12,794 nt of DNA from contig JAENVZ010000224.1 of assembly GCA_016650315.1 (NCBI GenBank), positions 1-12,794 on the forward strand. The letters run 5' to 3'. The notes under the pieces are model-generated. The model saw nothing but the letters and a program-made list of their open reading frames with translations. It ran no database searches and was not told where the DNA came from. This DNA comes from Alphaproteobacteria bacterium (GTDB lineage: Bacteria > Pseudomonadota > Alphaproteobacteria > Sphingomonadales > Sphingomonadaceae). The translations under genes were made by a program, and so were the position numbers. Positions 5,890 to 12,794 of this stretch are shown piece by piece; within the stretch, counting starts at the first letter, position 1; every line of letters starts with the position of its first letter.

Positions 5890-7038
5890 ATGCTGGAGGC
5901 GCTGGATTTCGCTCTGGGCGAAAATGCCGACATGATTCGGGAGAGCACTGCGCGCTTTGCCGCCGACCGAATTGCGCCGCTGGCAGTCAAAATCGACGCG
6001 GACGACTGGTTCCCGCGTGATCTGTGGCCCGCAATGGGTGAACTGGGCCTGCACGGGATCACGGTTGAGGAAGAATGGGGCGGCCTGGGTCTGGGCTATC
6101 TGGAGCATGTTGTCGCGGTTGAAGAAGTGTCCCGCGCATCGGCGTCCATCGGGCTTTCCTATGGCGCACACAGCAATCTGTGCGTCAATCAGATCCGCCG
6201 TTGGGGCAATGACGCACAAAAGGCGAAATATCTGCCCAAGCTGATTTCGGGTGAACATGTCGGTTCGTTGGCCATGTCGGAGGCAAATGCCGGATCGGAC
6301 GTGGTCGGCATGAAGCTGAAAGCCGACAAGAAGGGCGACCGCTATATTCTCAACGGCACGAAATTCTGGATCACCAACGCGGCTTATGCCGACACGCTGG
6401 TCGTCTATGCCAAAACAGGAGAGGGATCGCGCGGGATAACGGCCTTTCTGATTGAAAAGGACATGCCGGGCTTTTCGATCGGGCAGAAGATCGACAAGAT
6501 GGGCATGCGGGGATCGCCCACCGCCGAACTGGTGTTCGACGATTGCGAAGTGCCGGCAGACAATGTGATGGGGCCGGAAAATGGCGGCGTGGGCGTGCTG
6601 ATGTCCGGCCTTGATTATGAACGCGCCGTGCTGTCGGGCATTCAACTGGGCATCATGCAGGCCTGCCTTGATGTGGTGCTGCCCTATGTACGGGAACGCA
6701 AACAATTCGGTAAGGCTATTGGAGGATTTCAACTGATGCAGGCGAAGATTGCCGATATGTATGTCGCTTTGAATTCGTCGCGTGCCTATGTCTATACTGT
6801 GGCGCGCAATTGCGATGCGGGAAACACCACCCGCTTTGATGCGGCAGGCGCGATTTTGCTGGCGAGCGAGAACGCCGTGAAAGTCAGCCTTGACGCGATT
6901 CAAGCGTTGGGCGGCGCGGGTTATACAAAGGATTGGCCGGTCGAACGCTATATGCGCGATGCCAAGTTGCTCGACATCGGTGCTGGCACCAACGAGATTC
7001 GCCGGATGCTGATCGGGCGGGAGTTGATCGGGGTATGA
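5890..7038 (+). CDS. liuA: Isovaleryl-CoA dehydrogenase
   Basis: This FAD-dependent acyl-CoA dehydrogenase oxidises isovaleryl-CoA to 3-methylcrotonyl-CoA in leucine catabolism and passes electrons to ETF. The 382-residue protein has the ACAD layout: an N-terminal helical domain, a middle beta domain ([26 protein letters not shown]), and a C-terminal helical domain ([45 protein letters not shown]). Two features mark it as isovaleryl- rather than short/medium-chain type. The catalytic Glu is in the [10 protein letters not shown] helix (codon 6619-6621), and the alternative Glu site near the C-terminus is replaced ([10 protein letters not shown]). The start at 5890 is chosen by its ribosome binding site; ATG at 5872 is the alternative. 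It is the first gene of the operon and its stop overlaps the liuB ATG (ATGA, 7035-7038). Confidence 0.95.
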   Translation: MLEALDFALGENADMIRESTARFAADRIAPLAVKIDADDWFPRDLWPAMGELGLHGITVEEEWGGLGLGYLEHVVAVEEVSRASASIGLSYGAHSNLCVNQIRRWGNDAQKAKYLPKLISGEHVGSLAMSEANAGSDVVGMKLKADKKGDRYILNGTKFWITNAAYADTLVVYAKTGEGSRGITAFLIEKDMPGFSIGQKIDKMGMRGSPTAELVFDDCEVPADNVMGPENGGVGVLMSGLDYERAVLSGIQLGIMQACLDVVLPYVRERKQFGKAIGGFQLMQAKIADMYVALNSSRAYVYTVARNCDAGNTTRFDAAGAILLASENAVKVSLDAIQALGGAGYTKDWPVERYMRDAKLLDIGAGTNEIRRMLIGRELIGV

Positions 7039-8636
7039 GCGCGCCTGTGATGGACACGCGCATCGCTCCCGATAGCGAGAGCTTTCGCGCCAATGCTGAA
7101 CATAATCGGGCGTTACGTGACGACCTTTATGCGCGGGTTAGGCAGACGGCGCTGGGCGGTTCGGAAAAGCATCGGGAACGCCATGCCGCACGTGGCAAGC
7201 TGTTGCCGCGTGAACGGGTGGAACGCCTGCTTGATCCCGGTTCGCCTTTTCTGGAGATCGGCCAGCTTGCCGCCTGCGATATGTATCATGGTGAGGTTCC
7301 AGGCGCGGGCCTGATCGCGGGGATCGGTCGCGTGTCGGGGCGGCAGGTGATGATCTTATGCAACGATGCGACGGTGAAGGGCGGCACCTATTACCCCATG
7401 ACCGTCAAGAAGCATCTGCGTGCGCAGGAGATCGCGGCGGAAAATCGGCTGCCCTGCGTCTATCTGGTCGATTCAGGCGGTGCCAACCTGCCGCATCAGG
7501 CAGAGGTTTTCCCTGACAAGGAGCATTTCGGGCGCATATTTTTCAATCAGGCGCAGATGTCGGCCAAGGGTATCCCACAGATTGCCTGCGTCATGGGCAG
7601 TTGCACGGCTGGCGGGGCTTATGTACCCGCCATGTCGGACGAAACGGTGATCGTGCGCAATCAGGGCACGATTTTTCTGGCTGGCCCGCCATTAGTTAAG
7701 GCCGCGACGGGCGAAGAAATCAGCGCCGAAGAACTGGGCGGCGCGGAAACGCATGGACGTCGTTCGGGCGTTGTCGATCATGTTGCGGAAAATGACGAAC
7801 ATGCGTTGTCCATCGTGCGCGATATCGTTTCCACCCTGCCGAAAGACCATGTGCCAGACGTGGCGATGAAAGACCCGCGCCCGCCCAAATATGCCATGAA
7901 GGAACTGTACGGCATCATCCCCGATGACGTTCGCGCGCCCTATGATGTGCACGAAGTCATTGCCCGTATTGTCGATGGCAGCGAATTTCATGAGTTCAAG
8001 GCGCTCTATGGCAGCTCGCTGGTCTGCGGCTTTGCCCATATCTGGGGCATGCCGGTGGCGATCCTTGCCAATAATGGCGTCTTGTTTTCCGAAAGCGCGC
8101 AAAAGGGCGCGCATTTCATTGAGCTGGCCTGTCAGCGGCGGATACCTTTGCTGTTCCTTCAGAATATCTCCTGCTTCATGGTCGGCGGCAAATATGAGGC
8201 GGAGGGCATCGCCAAACATGGTGCAAAGCTGGTCACCGCCGTTGCGACGGCGCAAGTGCCCAAGGTGACGGTGCTGATCGGCGGCAGTTTCGGCGCGGGC
8301 AATTACGGCATGTGCGGGCGGGCCTATTCGCCCCGCTTCCTGTTTACCTGGCCCAACAGCCGGATCAGCGTGATGGGCGGCGAACAGGCAGCGAGCGTAC
8401 TTGCCACGGTCCACCGTGACGCCGAAAAATGGACGGCGGAAGACGTTGAAGCCTTCAAGGCGCCAATTCGCAAGAAATATGAGGATGAGGGCAATCCCTG
8501 GCACGCAACGGCACGCCTGTGGGACGATGGCGTGATCGATCCGGCGCAGACACGTGACGTGCTGGGGATGGCGTTTGCGGCGACGCTGAATGCGCCGGTA
8601 CCGGAACGGGCGCAATTCGGCATATTCAGGATGTGA
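7035..8636 (+). CDS. liuB: Methylcrotonyl-CoA carboxylase, carboxyltransferase (beta) subunit
   Basis: This 533-residue subunit (also MccB) transfers CO2 from carboxybiotin to 3-methylcrotonyl-CoA, giving 3-methylglutaconyl-CoA. Both crotonase-like carboxyltransferase halves are visible. The N half has [37 protein letters not shown] and [16 protein letters not shown]. The C half has [47 protein letters not shown] and [13 protein letters not shown]. Length and motifs match MCC beta rather than propionyl-CoA carboxylase beta. The start is the ATG at 7035, overlapping the liuA stop (translational coupling); an in-frame ATG at 6933 would lie inside liuA and is rejected. Its partner liuD lies 426 nt downstream, separated by a 386-bp inserted element. 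Confidence 0.95.
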   Translation: MSAPVMDTRIAPDSESFRANAEHNRALRDDLYARVRQTALGGSEKHRERHAARGKLLPRERVERLLDPGSPFLEIGQLAACDMYHGEVPGAGLIAGIGRVSGRQVMILCNDATVKGGTYYPMTVKKHLRAQEIAAENRLPCVYLVDSGGANLPHQAEVFPDKEHFGRIFFNQAQMSAKGIPQIACVMGSCTAGGAYVPAMSDETVIVRNQGTIFLAGPPLVKAATGEEISAEELGGAETHGRRSGVVDHVAENDEHALSIVRDIVSTLPKDHVPDVAMKDPRPPKYAMKELYGIIPDDVRAPYDVHEVIARIVDGSEFHEFKALYGSSLVCGFAHIWGMPVAILANNGVLFSESAQKGAHFIELACQRRIPLLFLQNISCFMVGGKYEAEGIAKHGAKLVTAVATAQVPKVTVLIGGSFGAGNYGMCGRAYSPRFLFTWPNSRISVMGGEQAASVLATVHRDAEKWTAEDVEAFKAPIRKKYEDEGNPWHATARLWDDGVIDPAQTRDVLGMAFAATLNAPVPERAQFGIFRM

Positions 8637-8660
8637 TGATGGGAAGCCGCATCCTACCCT

Positions 8661-8688
8661 GTCATGCTGAACTTGTTTCAGCATCCAT
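8661..8688 (+). repeat. Left terminal inverted repeat (REP-like hairpin)
   Basis: This copy is the exact reverse complement of 9019-9046 over 28 bp; flanking bases on both sides do not match. Within it ATGCTGAA (8664-8671) and TTCAGCAT (8677-8684) form a perfect 8-bp stem around a 5-nt loop. Translated, one strand reads HAELVSASI and the other MLNLFQHP, peptides I recall as recurring spurious translations of a dispersed repeat in many bacterial genomes. The stop codon of the GIY-YIG gene (8678-8680) lies inside it. Confidence 0.9.
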
Positions 8689-8995
8689 CCCGCCGCGAAG
8701 GTGGAAGTCCAAGACCTGGCGCAAGATCAGCCCAGTGCGGATTTTCGCTTTCTATGAGGTTGATCTTCCATTGTCGATGCCAGTTCTTCAATTGCTTTTC
8801 GCGCCTGATCGCATTTTCCATGTCACCGAACATCTCGAAACGGACAAGGCTATGAACGGAATATCGGTTCGTGAAACCGGGCGTAGCGGCAGCGCGATGC
8901 TGGTAGAGACGAGCAACAAGGTTCGATGTTACGCCGATATAGAGCGTGCCGTAAGGCGTGCTGGAAAGGATGTAGACGCAGGGTTGTTTTTCCAT
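8678..8995 (-). CDS. GIY-YIG family endonuclease, encoded antisense inside the element
   Basis: The 105-residue protein is a small single-domain GIY-YIG nuclease of the UvrC-Intron-type (URI, COG2827-like) group. Visible motifs are the GIY strand (CVYIL, residues 6-10) and YIG (LYIGVT, 18-23). The catalytic Arg29 and His33 are in ARLYQHR, and the metal-binding Glu66 is in RREKQLKNWHRQWKINLI. All expected catalytic residues are present, so it may be active. The start MEKQ at 8993-8995 fits family N-termini but has no Shine-Dalgarno. An in-frame ATG inside the right repeat (9041-9043) would give 121 residues beginning MLNLFQHPF. Transcribed against the operon, it has only about 20-60 nt for a promoter. 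The last codons and stop come from the left repeat. Function is unknown; processing of the repeats is a reasonable hypothesis. Confidence 0.83.
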   Translation of the reverse strand: MEKQPCVYILSSTPYGTLYIGVTSNLVARLYQHRAAATPGFTNRYSVHSLVRFEMFGDMENAIRREKQLKNWHRQWKINLIESENPHWADLAPGLGLPPSRRDGC

Positions 8996-9018
8996 AGCAA
9001 GTCGGAGCGTGCCGATAA

Positions 9019-9046
9019 ATGGATGCTGAAACAAGTTCAGCATGAC
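9019..9046 (-). repeat. Right terminal inverted repeat (REP-like hairpin)
   Basis: This is the exact inverted partner of 8661-8688, with the same internal 8-bp stem. It contains two potential start codons: ATG on the - strand (9041-9043) in frame with the nuclease, and ATG on the + strand (9042-9044) in frame with liuD. Confidence 0.9.
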
Positions 9047-9049
9047 GAT

Positions 9050-9056
9050 AGGGGAG
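9050..9056 (+). promoter_or_regulatory. Ribosome binding site deciding the liuD GTG start
   Basis: AGGGGAG lies 6 nt before GTG 9063-9065, which gives the family-typical N-terminus (M)LKSLLIANRGEIA. The in-frame ATG at 9042 lies inside the element's repeat, has no ribosome binding site, and would add seven non-homologous residues. Confidence 0.75.
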
Positions 9057-9062
9057 ACGCTG

Positions 9063-10907
9063 GTGCTTAAATCCCTTCTTATCGCCAATCGTGGCGAAAT
9101 TGCCTGCCGGATTATCCGCACGGCGCGTGCCATGGGTATTCGCACTATTGCGGTCTATTCCGATGCGGATGCGCAGGCGATGCATGTCGCCCATGCCGAT
9201 GAGGCCGTGCATATCGGGCCGTCGCCAGTACGCGAAAGCTATTTGCTCGGCGACAAGATCATTGCTGCGGCGAAAGCTACCGGTGCAGAAGCGATCCATC
9301 CCGGTTATGGCTTCCTTTCCGAAAACGCCGCGTTCGCGCAGGCGGTGATTGATGCCGGACTCATATGGGTCGGGCCAAGGCCGGACAGCATCACCGCCAT
9401 GGGCCTGAAAGATGCGGCCAAGCAATTGATGCAGGACGCTGGCGTCCCCACCACGCCGGGCTATCTGGGTGCGGACCAATCCCCCAAACACCTTGCAAAG
9501 GAAGCGGAGGCCATTGGCTATCCCGTCCTGATCAAAGCAGTCGCGGGTGGCGGCGGCAAAGGGATGCGCAAGGTAGATGCCGCAGGCGATTTTGCCGATG
9601 CCCTTGTATCCTGTCAGCGGGAGGCGGCTTCCTCCTTTGGCAATGATAGCGTGTTGCTGGAAAAATGGGTGACCAACCCGCGCCATATCGAGGTGCAGGT
9701 GTTCGGCGACACCCACGGCAATGTCGTCCACCTGTTCGAACGCGACTGTTCGCTCCAGCGCCGCCACCAGAAGGTAATCGAGGAAGCGCCCGCGCCCGGC
9801 ATGGATGCGGAAACGCGTGAAGCGATCTGCGCGGCGGCGGTGCGTGCGGCCAAGGCCGTCGATTATGTCGGCGCGGGGACGATTGAGTTCATCGCTGACG
9901 GATCGGAGGGGCTTCGCGCCGACCGCATCTGGTTCATGGAAATGAATACAAGGCTTCAGGTCGAACATCCGGTGACCGAAGAGATCACCGGAGTGGACCT
10001 TGTCGAATGGCAGTTGCGCGTCGCCAGCGGTGAGGCTCTGCCAAAGCGGCAGGAGGAACTGGCGATCAACGGTTGGGCGATGGAAGCGCGGCTTTATGCC
10101 GAGGATCCGGCCAAGGGTTTCCTGCCCAGCATCGGCCGGCTTGAAACGTTCGATCTGGGCGATGCCTACCGGATCGATACCGGGGTGGAGCAGGGCGCCG
10201 ACATATCGCCCTTCTATGACCCGATGATTGCAAAGGTCATTGCCTGGGGTGATGACCGTGACGCCGCCCGTCTGTCGCTCGCGGCAACATTGGCCGATAG
10301 CGCGGTGTGGCCGGTTCGAACCAATGCGGGATTTCTTGTCAAGGCGCTGGAGCATCCCGCCTTTGTCGCCGCAACGATCGACACGGGCCTGATCGGGCGC
10401 GAAGGCGATGCGTTACTCGCCGCTCTGCGGCCTTCGGATGAAGCGCTGGCCGATGGCGCGTCGGCGCTGGTTGACGGCGGCGGGCTAAACGGTTTCCGGC
10501 TGAATGCGCCGCATAAGCGGGAAGGCCATTTCCTGCTGGATGGCGAACCTGTGACGGTGCGGATTGGTGATGTCGCCCAAAACGTCGGACCTGCCGATTC
10601 AATTTTGATCGCTGAGGGTGGCCAGACCTGGGAACTGACGCCCTGGCGTGCGGCGGGGACAGAAGGTGCAGGGGCTGGCGACGGTGCGATTCTTTCGCCC
10701 ATGCCTGGCCGCATCATTGCGGTATCCGTTGGGCTGGGCGAACAGGTGATAAAGGGTCAAAAACTCGTCACGCTGGAAGCCATGAAGATGGAGCATAGCC
10801 TGACCGCGCCCTTCGATGGCACAGTTGCAGAACTGAGTGCTGTTGATGGTGCTCAGGTATCGGAAGGCGCGCTGCTGGCGCGAATCGAAACGAAGGATGA
10901 GGGCTAG
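9063..10907 (+). CDS. liuD: Methylcrotonyl-CoA carboxylase, biotin-containing (alpha) subunit
   Basis: This 614-residue subunit (also MccA) carboxylates its biotin with ATP and bicarbonate for the LiuB carboxyltransferase. The biotin carboxylase part (about residues 1-445) has LIANRGEIACRIIRTAR, the ATP-grasp glycine loop KAVAGGGGKGMRKV, HIEVQVFGD, ERDCSLQRRHQKVIEEAPAP and the catalytic MNTRLQVEHPVTEEITG. A linker (BT-like) region follows, then a C-terminal biotinyl domain with biotin acceptor Lys575 in EAMKMEHSL. The GTG start at 9063 is chosen for its ribosome binding site and homology; ATG 9042 is the alternative. The element upstream appears to have spared both the gene and its ribosome binding site. 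Its stop (TAG 10905-10907) abuts the next gene's ATG. Confidence 0.95.
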   Translation: MLKSLLIANRGEIACRIIRTARAMGIRTIAVYSDADAQAMHVAHADEAVHIGPSPVRESYLLGDKIIAAAKATGAEAIHPGYGFLSENAAFAQAVIDAGLIWVGPRPDSITAMGLKDAAKQLMQDAGVPTTPGYLGADQSPKHLAKEAEAIGYPVLIKAVAGGGGKGMRKVDAAGDFADALVSCQREAASSFGNDSVLLEKWVTNPRHIEVQVFGDTHGNVVHLFERDCSLQRRHQKVIEEAPAPGMDAETREAICAAAVRAAKAVDYVGAGTIEFIADGSEGLRADRIWFMEMNTRLQVEHPVTEEITGVDLVEWQLRVASGEALPKRQEELAINGWAMEARLYAEDPAKGFLPSIGRLETFDLGDAYRIDTGVEQGADISPFYDPMIAKVIAWGDDRDAARLSLAATLADSAVWPVRTNAGFLVKALEHPAFVAATIDTGLIGREGDALLAALRPSDEALADGASALVDGGGLNGFRLNAPHKREGHFLLDGEPVTVRIGDVAQNVGPADSILIAEGGQTWELTPWRAAGTEGAGAGDGAILSPMPGRIIAVSVGLGEQVIKGQKLVTLEAMKMEHSLTAPFDGTVAELSAVDGAQVSEGALLARIETKDEG

Positions 10908-11360
10908 ATGGCCGGGAAATATTTCGACCAATGGGTGATCGGCGAAACACTATCGCATGACATTAGACGCACCGTGACAGAGACGGACAATCTGCTGTTT
11001 TCGACGATGACCCATAATCCGCAACCGTTGCATATTGACACAGAGGCAGCGAAAGCGTCGGAATTTGGTCAGATCCTCGTCAACGGCACCTTCACTTTTG
11101 CGTTGATGGTAGGGTTGTCGGTCGGCGATACCACGCTGGGCACGCTGGTCGCCAATCTGGGCTATGACAAGCTGGTGATGCCAAAACCCGTATTCATTGG
11201 CGATACGCTGCGTTGCGAGAGCGAGGTGACAGAGTTAAGGAGCAGCAAGTCGCGGCCCGATGCGGGAATCGTGACCTTCACCCATCGCCTGTTGAACCAG
11301 CGGGATGAGATCGTTTGCCAGTGCCTTCGTATGGCGCTGATCCAGAAGGCTTCCCTATGA
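10908..11360 (+). CDS. MaoC-family hydratase, proposed 3-methylglutaconyl-CoA hydratase
   Basis: The 150-residue protein has the single hot-dog MaoC fold. The hydratase-2 region reads FSTMTHNPQPLHID (about residues 31-44), then EFGQILVNGTFTFALMVGLSVGD. The Asp of the usual D-x-N-P-x-H motif is Thr35 here, while Asn37, Pro38 and His42 remain, a variation I associate with mesaconyl/methylmalyl-type MaoC enzymes. Placed between liuD and a CitE-like lyase, it most likely hydrates 3-methylglutaconyl-CoA to HMG-CoA, replacing the crotonase-fold LiuC. The stereochemistry would be (R) by analogy with M. tuberculosis Rv2499c. The start ATG follows the liuD stop with no gap and has AAGGATGAGGG just upstream; its stop overlaps the next ATG. 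Fold is firm; substrate is inferred from context. Confidence 0.85.
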   Translation: MAGKYFDQWVIGETLSHDIRRTVTETDNLLFSTMTHNPQPLHIDTEAAKASEFGQILVNGTFTFALMVGLSVGDTTLGTLVANLGYDKLVMPKPVFIGDTLRCESEVTELRSSKSRPDAGIVTFTHRLLNQRDEIVCQCLRMALIQKASL

Positions 11361-12205
11361 AATTACGTTCCCTCCTCTTTGTACCCGGTGATCGGCCTGA
11401 GCGATTCGATAAAGCCGCAGCAAGCGGTGCGGATGCGGTCATCCTGGATCTGGAAGACAGCGTTGCGCCGGCCAACAAGGGTAAGGCGCGCGATGCTGTG
11501 GCGCGGTGGGTTGGAGAAAATGAGGGACAGATCACTCGGATCATCCGGGTTAATCCTCTCGATAGCGGCCTGCTCAATGCTGATCTGGATGCCATATTGG
11601 ATGCAGGAGCGGATGCACTGATGTTGCCCAAGGCGGAGGGGGCGGCATCGGTCCGGGCGCTGTGCGATATGATGCAGGGCCTTGCCATTCCGATTTTGCC
11701 GATCGCTTCGGAAACGCCTGCCGCAGTGTTTCAACTGGGCAGCTATGCCGAGGTATCCGACCGGCTTTGCGGCCTGACATGGGGCGCGGAAGATCTGCCT
11801 GCCGCGATTGGGGCCGCTGCCTCGCGGGAAAGCGATGGACGCTATACGCCGCCTTATGAGGTGGTCCGGGCGCTAACCCTGTTCGGCGCTCATGCGGCGG
11901 GTGTCCTGGCGATCGAAACGGTCTTTCCCGCTATAAACGATACGGACGGGCTGGCGGCCTATGCCGCACGCGGACGGCGGGATGGATATGTCGGCATGAT
12001 GGCCATTCATCCCGTGCAGGTGCCCACCATCAATGCTGCATTTACACCGGACGAGATGGAAATTGCGCATGCCCGTGCGGTCGTTGCGGCGTTTGAGGCG
12101 AATCCGGGCGCGGGCGTGTTGCAGCTTGACGGCAAGATGATCGACAGGCCGCACCTCAAACAGGCGGAGCGCATATTGGCGCTGGCCGGAGTGGCCACAG
12201 GTTAG
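11357..12205 (+). CDS. CitE-like beta-hydroxyacyl-CoA lyase (HpcH/HpaI family)
   Basis: The 282-residue TIM-barrel protein belongs to the CitE/malyl-CoA lyase group, which cleaves 3-hydroxyacyl-CoA esters with Mg2+. Visible are RSLLFVPGDRPERF, DLEDSV (31-36), Arg64 in IIRVNP, MLPKAEG, and Glu119 (ASETPAA) with Asp146 (TWGAEDLPAAIG), the likely metal ligands spaced 27 apart as in malyl-CoA lyases; then AIHPVQVPTIN. It lacks partner citrate-lyase subunits. In a leucine operon it most likely cleaves HMG-CoA to acetyl-CoA and acetoacetate, as described for M. tuberculosis Rv2498c, which also acts as citramalyl-CoA lyase in itaconate breakdown. The start ATG at 11357 overlaps the MaoC stop (ATGA) and has AGAAGG (11344-11349). 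The upstream in-frame ATG at 11315 lies inside maoC and is rejected. Confidence 0.87.
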   Translation: MKLRSLLFVPGDRPERFDKAAASGADAVILDLEDSVAPANKGKARDAVARWVGENEGQITRIIRVNPLDSGLLNADLDAILDAGADALMLPKAEGAASVRALCDMMQGLAIPILPIASETPAAVFQLGSYAEVSDRLCGLTWGAEDLPAAIGAAASRESDGRYTPPYEVVRALTLFGAHAAGVLAIETVFPAINDTDGLAAYAARGRRDGYVGMMAIHPVQVPTINAAFTPDEMEIAHARAVVAAFEANPGAGVLQLDGKMIDRPHLKQAERILALAGVATG

Positions 12206-12227
12206 AGCAAGCCGCGCGATGCTCTAA
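12202..12227. terminator. Hairpin spanning both stop codons of the convergent operon and AI-2E gene
   Basis: TTAGAGCA (12202-12209) and TGCTCTAA (12220-12227) form a perfect 8-bp stem with a 10-nt loop. The stem contains the CitE-like stop (TAG 12203-12205) and the opposing AI-2E stop (12224-12226). No T-run follows on either strand, so it is at best a weak or Rho-assisted bidirectional terminator. Confidence 0.4.
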
Positions 12228-12794
12228 TCCGGCGCGGGCGCTCCATTCTGCCGGGACCGTTCCTCCAGAAACACCTTGATCATCGCAATGATGGGATCGG
12301 CCAGGAACAAGCCCAATATGCCAAACATTGCGCCGAACAGGATTTGCGCACCCAGCACCAATGCCGGGGCCAGATCGACGGCGCGCTTCGCCACGATGGG
12401 TACGATCAGATAGCCATCGACAATCTGTACGGCGAGATAGACGCCAATAGCGTAAAGGCCAGTATCCACGCCCGCCGAAAATCCCACAAGAATGATGAGA
12501 ATGCCCGAAATGAGGGCGCCGATATTGGGCAGAAAGGCCAATATCCCGGTGAGAACGCCTAGCAATGCGGCCATCGGCACACCGCCAAGCAGCAGCAATA
12601 TCCAGGTGCCAAATCCTTCCACCGCCATGCCGACCATCCGGCCTGCCATCAACCGGCGCAGGGTCCAGCCCATTTTGTCGGCGGTGGTATAAAAGGCTGC
12701 ACGCCGACCCATAGGCAGCATCCAGGCAACCCCCCGTTCATACAGGCGCGGTTCGACCGCGATAAAGATGGCGAGCACGATCATCATGACCAGA
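12224..12794 (-). CDS. AI-2E family transporter, C-terminal part
   Basis: The visible roughly 190 residues are the C-terminal half of an inner-membrane protein of the AI-2E exporter (TqsA/PerM, former UPF0118) family. The frame is open to the right edge, so the 5' end lies outside the window; full length is usually about 350-400 aa. Features include an LRRLMAGRMVGMAVEGFGTWILLLLGG region, FLPNIGALISG (matching the family's conserved F-IP-G-x motif area), several hydrophobic segments, and a DGYLIVPIVAKRAVDLAPALVLGAQILFG block typical of the family, then a short polar tail. Members export AI-2, sodium/proton or other solutes; the substrate here is unknown. The ATG near 12787 is internal, not the start. 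It is convergent with the leucine operon and probably unrelated to it. Confidence 0.9.
   Translation of the reverse strand, partial: LVMMIVLAIFIAVEPRLYERGVAWMLPMGRRAAFYTTADKMGWTLRRLMAGRMVGMAVEGFGTWILLLLGGVPMAALLGVLTGILAFLPNIGALISGILIILVGFSAGVDTGLYAIGVYLAVQIVDGYLIVPIVAKRAVDLAPALVLGAQILFGAMFGILGLFLADPIIAMIKVFLEERSRQNGAPAPD

Larger units (their letters stand above)
8661..9046. mobile_element. 386-bp inverted-repeat element carrying a GIY-YIG nuclease gene
   Basis: Perfect 28-bp terminal inverted repeats (8661-8688 and 9019-9046) enclose one antisense GIY-YIG endonuclease gene. The unit sits between liuB and liuD, genes that are usually adjacent. Base composition is lower in GC than the host genes (27 of 60 bases in 8761-8820). 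No clear target-site duplication is seen. Without it the liuB-liuD gap would be about 40 nt, ending with the liuD ribosome binding site, which starts 3 nt after the element. Each terminal repeat is itself a small hairpin, so the layout is like a REPIN (two inverted REP sequences) with a nuclease between them. That it moves as a unit is inferred. Confidence 0.68.

Noticed and set aside
5869..6903. A 344-codon open frame on the - strand
   Set aside because: It is antisense to liuA, which has full family homology; the antisense product shows no domain.
7692..8684. A 330-codon open frame on the - strand
   Set aside because: It is antisense to liuB with no recognisable motifs; its first residues are only the translated repeat.
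8653..9056. A target-site duplication flanking the element
   Set aside because: The flanks (CCTACCCT and GATAGGGG) are not direct repeats; slight similarity near the repeat ends may only extend the repeat consensus.
8633..9070. A 145-codon + strand open frame through the element
   Set aside because: It contains only repeat-derived peptides (HAELVSAS) and the antisense of the GIY-YIG gene; the GIY-YIG frame has real catalytic motifs.
8850..10355. A 501-codon open frame on the - strand
   Set aside because: It is antisense to liuD, has no recognisable domain, and arises from GC-rich codon bias; it also runs through the element repeat.
1..12794. tRNA, rRNA, CRISPR array, riboswitch or phage genes
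   Set aside because: No cloverleaf, rRNA signature, spaced direct repeats or phage-type genes were seen by eye on either strand.

Overview
The window looks like chromosomal DNA of an alphaproteobacterium, most likely a member of the Sphingomonadaceae (Sphingobium, Sphingomonas or Novosphingobium type). This rests on the GC-rich coding style, the rpsU-FKBP pairing, the R/D/N-rich RcnB-like secreted protein, a near-match to an EcfG general-stress promoter, and protein sequences typical of that family. No sequence search could be run, so the genus is inference.

Left part (1-5791). The window opens inside lpdA (dihydrolipoyl dehydrogenase, + strand, 5' end missing). It faces a secreted RcnB-family protein on the - strand across a strong hairpin terminator. 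Two more - strand genes follow: a stand-alone [2Fe-2S] subunit of the isoquinoline-oxidoreductase/xanthine-dehydrogenase type, and a class II aldolase/adducin protein. On the + strand come rpsU (ribosomal protein S21), a membrane-anchored FKBP peptidyl-prolyl isomerase and a small PilZ-domain protein. The PilZ gene ends 4 nt from the convergent end of a LysR-type regulator.

Right part (5790-12227). The LysR gene is divergent from a five-gene + strand operon: isovaleryl-CoA dehydrogenase (liuA), methylcrotonyl-CoA carboxylase beta (liuB) and alpha/biotin (liuD) subunits, a MaoC-fold hydratase and a CitE-like beta-hydroxyacyl-CoA lyase. These fit leucine/isovalerate catabolism: isovaleryl-CoA to 3-methylcrotonyl-CoA to 3-methylglutaconyl-CoA, then hydration and cleavage to acetyl-CoA and acetoacetate. 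The last two steps appear to use MaoC and CitE-fold enzymes instead of the usual LiuC (crotonase fold) and LiuE (HMG-CoA lyase), as in the Mycobacterium tuberculosis Rv2498c-Rv2502c cluster. The LysR/liuA gap holds a perfect 15-bp LysR-type palindrome (ATAGAT-ATT-ATCTAT) that overlaps the LysR start codon and is centred about 66 bp upstream of a predicted liuA start point.

The most unusual structure is a 386-bp insertion (8661-9046) between liuB and liuD. It has perfect 28-bp terminal inverted repeats, each itself a hairpin, and an antisense GIY-YIG endonuclease gene whose stop codon, and possibly start codon, lie in the repeats. It resembles a REP/REPIN-like mobile unit with a GIY-YIG nuclease in place of a RAYT transposase. 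It ends 3 nt before the liuD ribosome binding site and leaves the operon apparently intact.

The window closes with the 3' part of an AI-2E-family membrane protein on the - strand, convergent with the operon.
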